Below, piece by piece: positions 7,551 to 11,525 of a stretch of 11,525 nt of DNA. The first letter of the stretch is position 1, and each line of letters starts with the position of its first letter. The position numbers and the translations under genes were made by a program. Source of the stretch: Prevotella sp. (GTDB lineage Bacteria; Bacteroidota; Bacteroidia; Bacteroidales; Dysgonomonadaceae); contig JAISES010000122.1 of the NCBI GenBank assembly GCA_031263965.1, positions 1 to 11,525 on the forward strand, written 5' to 3'. The notes beneath the pieces were generated by a model. It had not been told where the DNA came from. It saw nothing but the letters and a program-made list of their open reading frames with translations, and ran no database searches.

Positions 7551-9827
7551 ATGAATATTGCGAGGAAAATAATGGTTTTAGCCTGCCTGATAACAGCATG
7601 GTTTTTACCTGTTGTCGGTTTTGGACAAAATAAAGAAAAAGTAACTCCCTATGTCAATCCGCTTATCGGAACGGGAGCAGTAAACAACAGCCTTTCGGGA
7701 AGCACATATCCGGGGGCTACGGCGCCTTTCGGCTTCATACAATTAAGCCCGGACACAAAAGAAAATCCCGAATGGGGAGAACCGTCGGGCTATGACCATA
7801 ACATGAATAAGATTTATGGTTTCAGCCATACTCATTTGAGCGGCACGGGAGTCGCTGATTTTTTCGACATAATGCTTATGCCTGCGACTCGCAACTTAGA
7901 GGAATTAACCCTGACTTCTGATTATAGCTCCGTATTTTCACATGACAATGAGAGCGCCAAAGCCGGCTATTACCAGGTCCGGCTGGACGAATCGGATATA
8001 AATGTAGAACTGACCGCCACAACGCGTACGGGGATGCATCGCTATACCTATCCCAAAGGGAAGGCAAATACTCTGGTATTTGATATCAACCATTCCAGGG
8101 ATAAGAATTCATGGAATACACGTATCAGTAATGCCCAGGTGAGGATAATAGATGAATATACGATTGAAGGCTACCGGGTAATATCCGGATGGGCAAAGCT
8201 GCGTAAGGTATATTTTTATGCAAAACTGTCCCTGCCTGTCAAGAAAGCCATATTAATGTCGGATGATCATATATACGAAAACGGAGAAGTAGCGAACGGT
8301 TCAAACGTGAAGGCTCTTTTAAGTTTCGAAAGCAGCGATGCTCCTTTGGTAGTAAAAGTGGCGCTTTCATCGGTAAGCAAGGCAAATGCAGCCGGAAACA
8401 TGAAAGAAAACACATCCTGGGATTTTGATGCCGTAGCTGCCAAAACGGATAGCGAATGGGAAAAAGAACTTTCGAAAATAATGATAGAAGGCACACCTGT
8501 ACAAAAAGAGATATTCTACACAGGGCTTTATCATGCTTTCATCCAACCTAATACATTCTCCGATTCGAACGGGGAATATCAGGCAATAGACTATACTACC
8601 CGTAAACTGGAAAGCGGGGAAACCCAGTATTCCACTTTTTCTTTATGGGATTCGTACCGTGCGACCCATCCCCTGTATACCATTCTGCAACCGGAACGCT
8701 CTACTGATTTTGTAAATAGCCTGCTACGCCAATATGATGATTATGGCTATCTGCCTGTCTGGCAACTATGGGGGCAGGAAAATTACTGCATGATCGGCAA
8801 CCATTCCATACCGGTGGTTGTAGATGCCATATTTAAAAATATAAAAAATATAGACGTAGAAAAAGCATACGAAGCTGTAAAGAACTCTTCTACACGCTCT
8901 CATCCAAATGCTCCGTTCGACATTTGGGAAAAATACGGCTACATGCCCGAAAACCTGCAAACACAGTCGGTTTCACTAACTTTAGAGATGGCATACAATG
9001 ATTGGTGTGTAGCACAATTAGCAAAATATCTGGACCGAACAGCAGACTATGACCACTTTACAAAGCGTTCGCAATTCTATCGTAATATTTTCAATAAAGA
9101 AACCGGATTCTTTTGGGCGAAAGACGATAAAGGTAATTGGCTGGAACCTTTCAATCCGTTGAAATACGGAGCCAACGGGGGATATCCCATCACCGAAGGT
9201 AATACATGGCAGTACTTATGGTACGTACCGCAGGATGTCCCCGATTTTATCAGTTTGATGGGCGGAGATAAAGCATTTGAGAATAAACTGGACGAATTCT
9301 TTACCTTAGAAGTTACAAGCGGGGAAAAGAATAATAATGCTTCAGGCTTCATTGGACAATATGCGCATGGAAACGAACCAAGCCACCATGTAACATATTT
9401 GTACAATTATACTGGAGCGCCGCATAAAACCCAGTATTATGTATCGAAGGTAATGAATGAGTTGTATAATAATACTTTCTCCGGTTATTCCGGAAATGAA
9501 GACTGTGGACAAATGTCGGCATGGTATGTATTCAGCAGTATGGGATTCTATCCTGTGAATCCGGCAAATGGAATATATGTTATTGGCACCCCTCTGCTTG
9601 AGCAGGCTGTAATATCTTTGCCCGGAGGAAAAACATTTACAATGAAAGCGCCTAAAAAATCCGATAAAGATATATACATACAATCTGTGATGCTAAACAG
9701 TAAAAAATATGATAACACATATATCAGGCATCAGGATATAATAAGCGGAGGAGTCCTCGAATTTAAAATGGGCAGTAAACCATCCAAATGGGGTAGTAAC
9801 CCGGAAAACAGACCGCCGAACAGTTAA
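7551..9827 (+). CDS. GH92 family exo-alpha-mannosidase
   Basis: This is a calcium-dependent, inverting exo-alpha-mannosidase that removes terminal alpha-mannose, for example from N-glycans or mannans. The signal peptide covers residues 1-25, with signal peptidase I cleavage expected after GFG, leaving Gln26. The N-terminal GH92 domain begins at YVNPLIGTG (34-42), followed by TYPGATAPFGFIQLSPDT (52-69) and GFSHTHLSGTG (90-100). The catalytic (alpha/alpha)6 domain carries FSLWDSYRATHPL (363-375), TEGNTWQY (548-555), HGNEPSHH (606-613) and GNEDCGQMSAWYVFSSMGFYP (648-668). By comparison with characterised GH92 enzymes, E549 is the likely catalytic acid and D651 the likely base. Its length of 758 residues is normal for the family. 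An in-frame TAG at 7536-7538 rules out any start further upstream. The gene follows a hairpin-containing 91-base gap and precedes the fucosidase gene by 43 bases. The linkage cleaved (alpha-1,2, 1,3, 1,4 or 1,6) cannot be fixed from sequence. An active enzyme is expected, since the key acidic residues are present. Confidence 0.96.
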   Translation: MNIARKIMVLACLITAWFLPVVGFGQNKEKVTPYVNPLIGTGAVNNSLSGSTYPGATAPFGFIQLSPDTKENPEWGEPSGYDHNMNKIYGFSHTHLSGTGVADFFDIMLMPATRNLEELTLTSDYSSVFSHDNESAKAGYYQVRLDESDINVELTATTRTGMHRYTYPKGKANTLVFDINHSRDKNSWNTRISNAQVRIIDEYTIEGYRVISGWAKLRKVYFYAKLSLPVKKAILMSDDHIYENGEVANGSNVKALLSFESSDAPLVVKVALSSVSKANAAGNMKENTSWDFDAVAAKTDSEWEKELSKIMIEGTPVQKEIFYTGLYHAFIQPNTFSDSNGEYQAIDYTTRKLESGETQYSTFSLWDSYRATHPLYTILQPERSTDFVNSLLRQYDDYGYLPVWQLWGQENYCMIGNHSIPVVVDAIFKNIKNIDVEKAYEAVKNSSTRSHPNAPFDIWEKYGYMPENLQTQSVSLTLEMAYNDWCVAQLAKYLDRTADYDHFTKRSQFYRNIFNKETGFFWAKDDKGNWLEPFNPLKYGANGGYPITEGNTWQYLWYVPQDVPDFISLMGGDKAFENKLDEFFTLEVTSGEKNNNASGFIGQYAHGNEPSHHVTYLYNYTGAPHKTQYYVSKVMNELYNNTFSGYSGNEDCGQMSAWYVFSSMGFYPVNPANGIYVIGTPLLEQAVISLPGGKTFTMKAPKKSDKDIYIQSVMLNSKKYDNTYIRHQDIISGGVLEFKMGSKPSKWGSNPENRPPNS

Positions 9828-9870
9828 ATGGGAATATTTTACCAGACTTATATATTATATCTGTTTATTC

Positions 9871-11259
9871 ATGAAAAAGTTAATTTTACTTATTATTGCC
9901 GGTTGTATTTGTTCACCAACTATAGCTCAGACAAAAATAGAGGCGTTAACGAAGTTGCAACAGGAATTTGTCGACTTACGCTTTGGCATGTTTATCCACT
10001 TCAATATCCCTACTTTTATGGATGACGACTGGGCAGACCCTGATGCATCGCCGTCTATCTTCAATCCGGTGAAGCTCGACTGCGGACAGTGGGCCAAAAC
10101 AGCTAAAGCTGCAAATATGACCTATGGTTGCCTGACAACGAAACATCATAGCGGATTTTGTATTTGGGATACCCAAACAACTGACTATAGTGTGAGAAAT
10201 AGCCCATATAAAAAAGATGTGGTAAAGCAATACGTCGATGCATTTCGCAAGGAAGGGCTTAATGTGATGCTATATTATTCTATTTTGGATACTCATCACA
10301 AGATTCGTCCGGGGTTTATCACTACTCAACATATTGAGATGATCAAAGCTCAATTGACGGAATTACTGACTGGCTATGGAGAAATCAAAGCTCTGATTAT
10401 CGATGGCTGGGACGCTCCGTGGTCGAGAATATCATACGATAAAGTTCCTTTCGAAGACATCTATTACCTGATAAAATCGTTGCAACCAAATTGTCTTGTT
10501 ATGGATCTTAATGCAGCCAAATATCCTGCCGAAGCGCTATTCTATACTGATATCAAATCGTATGAACAGGGAGCGGGGCAGCATATATCGAAAGACAGCA
10601 ATACACTTCCTGCGCTATCTTGTTTGCCAATAAATTCAGCATGGTTCTGGAAGCCTGATTTTCCAACCGCTACTGTTAAATCGCCGGAATTTATAGTAAA
10701 TGATAATATTATTCCGTTCAACGAAGTCTATTGCAATTTTATACTGAATGCAGCTCCAAACAGAGACGGGCTTATTGATGCAAATGCAGTAGAGGCATTC
10801 CGTACCGTTGGGAAAATGTGGAGTAACAAGGGCAGGGTAAAGACATTACCTATCTGTGAAGCTCCTGTTATTTCGTCCAATATTGCCAAAAACAAACCTG
10901 CAAATGGAAGTTGGAGCAATGATATGCATCTTATGGATTTTGCCGTCGATGATAATTTCGGAACAAGCTGGCAATCTAACAGAGCCGTTCAACAGCCTTG
11001 GCTCGAAATTATATTGGGAGAAAGTGAACAACCTTTTAATATGATTACTGTTACACAGGGACACAAGAGCATAAAAAAATATAAACTGGAATATTATCAA
11101 AATAATATCTGGCATTCTTTGTTCTCAGGCTCGAACGATGATGCTATAAAAACACACAGGTTCGACAGGGTATGGGCGAATAAGGTACGGATTGTCATAG
11201 AAGAGTTCAGTGCGCCTCCGGCTATTTCCGAATTTGGAGTATATAATGAAAGACGATAA
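9871..11259 (+). CDS. GH29 alpha-L-fucosidase with C-terminal F5/8 type C domain
   Basis: This is a retaining exo-alpha-L-fucosidase. The signal peptide is 1-19 with signal peptidase I cleavage after TIA, leaving Gln20. An IAGC at 9-12 resembles a lipobox but lies very early. The GH29 barrel shows RFGMFIHFN at 37-45 (usual form FGMFIHWG), TKHHSGFCIWDTQTTDYSV at 90-108 (usual form KHHDGF), and KALIIDGWD at 173-181, where D178 is the expected nucleophile. E232 in DIKSYEQGAGQ (227-237) is my candidate acid/base, judged by its spacing from D178 as in the GH29-B subgroup. LNAAPNRDGLID at 292-303 is a further family hallmark. About 334-460 is an F5/8 type C (CBM32-like) module: NKPANGSW, AVDDNFGTSWQS, PWLEIILGE, ending in ISEFGVY. 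That module probably holds the enzyme on its glycan. The gap before it is 43 bases and the next gene starts 15 bases later. Family assignment is firm; the alpha-1,3/4 preference suggested by the B-like sequence is only inferred. Confidence 0.93.
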   Translation: MKKLILLIIAGCICSPTIAQTKIEALTKLQQEFVDLRFGMFIHFNIPTFMDDDWADPDASPSIFNPVKLDCGQWAKTAKAANMTYGCLTTKHHSGFCIWDTQTTDYSVRNSPYKKDVVKQYVDAFRKEGLNVMLYYSILDTHHKIRPGFITTQHIEMIKAQLTELLTGYGEIKALIIDGWDAPWSRISYDKVPFEDIYYLIKSLQPNCLVMDLNAAKYPAEALFYTDIKSYEQGAGQHISKDSNTLPALSCLPINSAWFWKPDFPTATVKSPEFIVNDNIIPFNEVYCNFILNAAPNRDGLIDANAVEAFRTVGKMWSNKGRVKTLPICEAPVISSNIAKNKPANGSWSNDMHLMDFAVDDNFGTSWQSNRAVQQPWLEIILGESEQPFNMITVTQGHKSIKKYKLEYYQNNIWHSLFSGSNDDAIKTHRFDRVWANKVRIVIEEFSAPPAISEFGVYNERR

Positions 11260-11274
11260 CTATTAATACAACCG

Positions 11275-11525
11275 ATGAAAAATTTATTTTATTTGTTATG
11301 CCTGGCCCTTTCGTCTACCGGAATGGCTCAGGAGAAAGGCGATAATGAGTTCTTATACAGAGGCATTCCTCAGCTCCATACTCCTTCAGTGATCGGTAAT
11401 TACCCCTCCTCTCCCTTTCTTTATTACGTGCCTGTTTCGGGGGAGCGTCCCGTCAGCCGTTCGGTAGAAGGATTACCGGTTGGGTTGGCATTCGATGCTG
11501 AGACGGGTATTATATCGGGCGTTGT
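11275..11525 (+). CDS. Secreted glycosidase, 3' partial, with He_PIG Ig-like domain; probable GH27 alpha-galactosidase
   Basis: The frame opens at ATG 11275 and runs without a stop to the window edge, giving 83 residues. The signal peptide (MKNLFYLLCLALSSTGMA) should be cut by signal peptidase I before Gln19. The segment FLYRGIPQLHTPSVIG (27-41) followed by PFLYYVPVSGERP (47-59) matches the NEW1/He_PIG-associated domain seen at the N-terminus of bacterial glycoside hydrolases. GLPVGLAFDAETGIISGV (66-83) is the classic putative-Ig (He_PIG) pattern. In Bacteroidota this N-terminal pair is, to my knowledge, most often joined to a GH27 alpha-galactosidase catalytic domain, but that domain lies beyond the window. 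The He_PIG call is strong and the GH27 call is an inference from the N-terminus only. The gene starts 15 bases after the fucosidase stop and is surely in the same operon. Confidence 0.75.
   Translation, partial: MKNLFYLLCLALSSTGMAQEKGDNEFLYRGIPQLHTPSVIGNYPSSPFLYYVPVSGERPVSRSVEGLPVGLAFDAETGIISGV

Noticed and set aside
9895..9906. IAGC at residues 9-12 of the GH29 protein as a lipobox
   Set aside because: The Cys is very close to the N-terminus, and a better signal peptidase I site followed by Gln lies at 19/20, as in the other two enzymes of the operon. It remains a minor alternative.
9828..10025. Short + strand frame starting right after the GH92 stop
   Set aside because: It overlaps the start of the GH29 gene in another frame and has no recognisable motif. 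The GH29 frame carries the signal peptide and family motifs.
1..11525. Phage, insertion sequence, toxin-antitoxin, CRISPR or RNA gene
   Set aside because: Coding genes fill all but about 200 bases and all belong to a PUL. No transposase, direct repeats, array spacing or tRNA-like fold was seen in the gaps.

Overview
The window is an internal piece of a polysaccharide utilization locus (PUL) from a member of the Bacteroidota, most likely Bacteroidales. The evidence is a SusC-like/SusD-like pair, a run of surface-type lipoproteins, and secreted exo-glycosidases whose predicted signal-peptidase I sites are all followed by Gln. The gaps are AT-rich and show no Shine-Dalgarno sequences. I cannot name a genus. 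Both ends are cut inside genes.

Layout: every gene is on the + strand. (1) 1-2925, SusC-like TonB-dependent transporter, lacking its N-terminus. (2) 2938-4941, SusD-like glycan-binding lipoprotein. (3) 4960-6162, lipoprotein of the DUF4959-DUF5126-DUF5000 type. (4) 6182-7459, lipoprotein of the DUF4998-DUF5013 type. (5) 7551-9827, GH92 alpha-mannosidase. (6) 9871-11259, GH29 alpha-L-fucosidase with a C-terminal F5/8 type C domain. (7) 11275 to the window end, the first 83 residues of a secreted glycosidase with a He_PIG-type Ig-like domain, most likely a GH27 alpha-galactosidase. The gaps are 12, 18, 19, 91, 43 and 15 bases, so this reads as one operon. The only notable non-coding element is a perfect 12-bp hairpin at 7468-7498. 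It lies between the transport/binding half and the enzyme half.

How it should work: SusC and SusD form the outer-membrane importer. The two DUF lipoproteins are probably accessory surface glycan-binding proteins. The three enzymes appear to be exported by signal peptidase I and would trim terminal alpha-mannose, alpha-fucose and (if the last gene is GH27) alpha-galactose in the periplasm. No regulator, endo-acting enzyme, RNA gene, mobile element or CRISPR array is visible. Parts of the locus therefore probably lie outside the window.

The overall architecture belongs to a known system type. The less described points are the ligands of the two DUF lipoproteins, the glycan that would need alpha-Man, alpha-Fuc and alpha-Gal removal together (mushroom mannofucogalactan is one speculative candidate), and the hairpin at the functional boundary.
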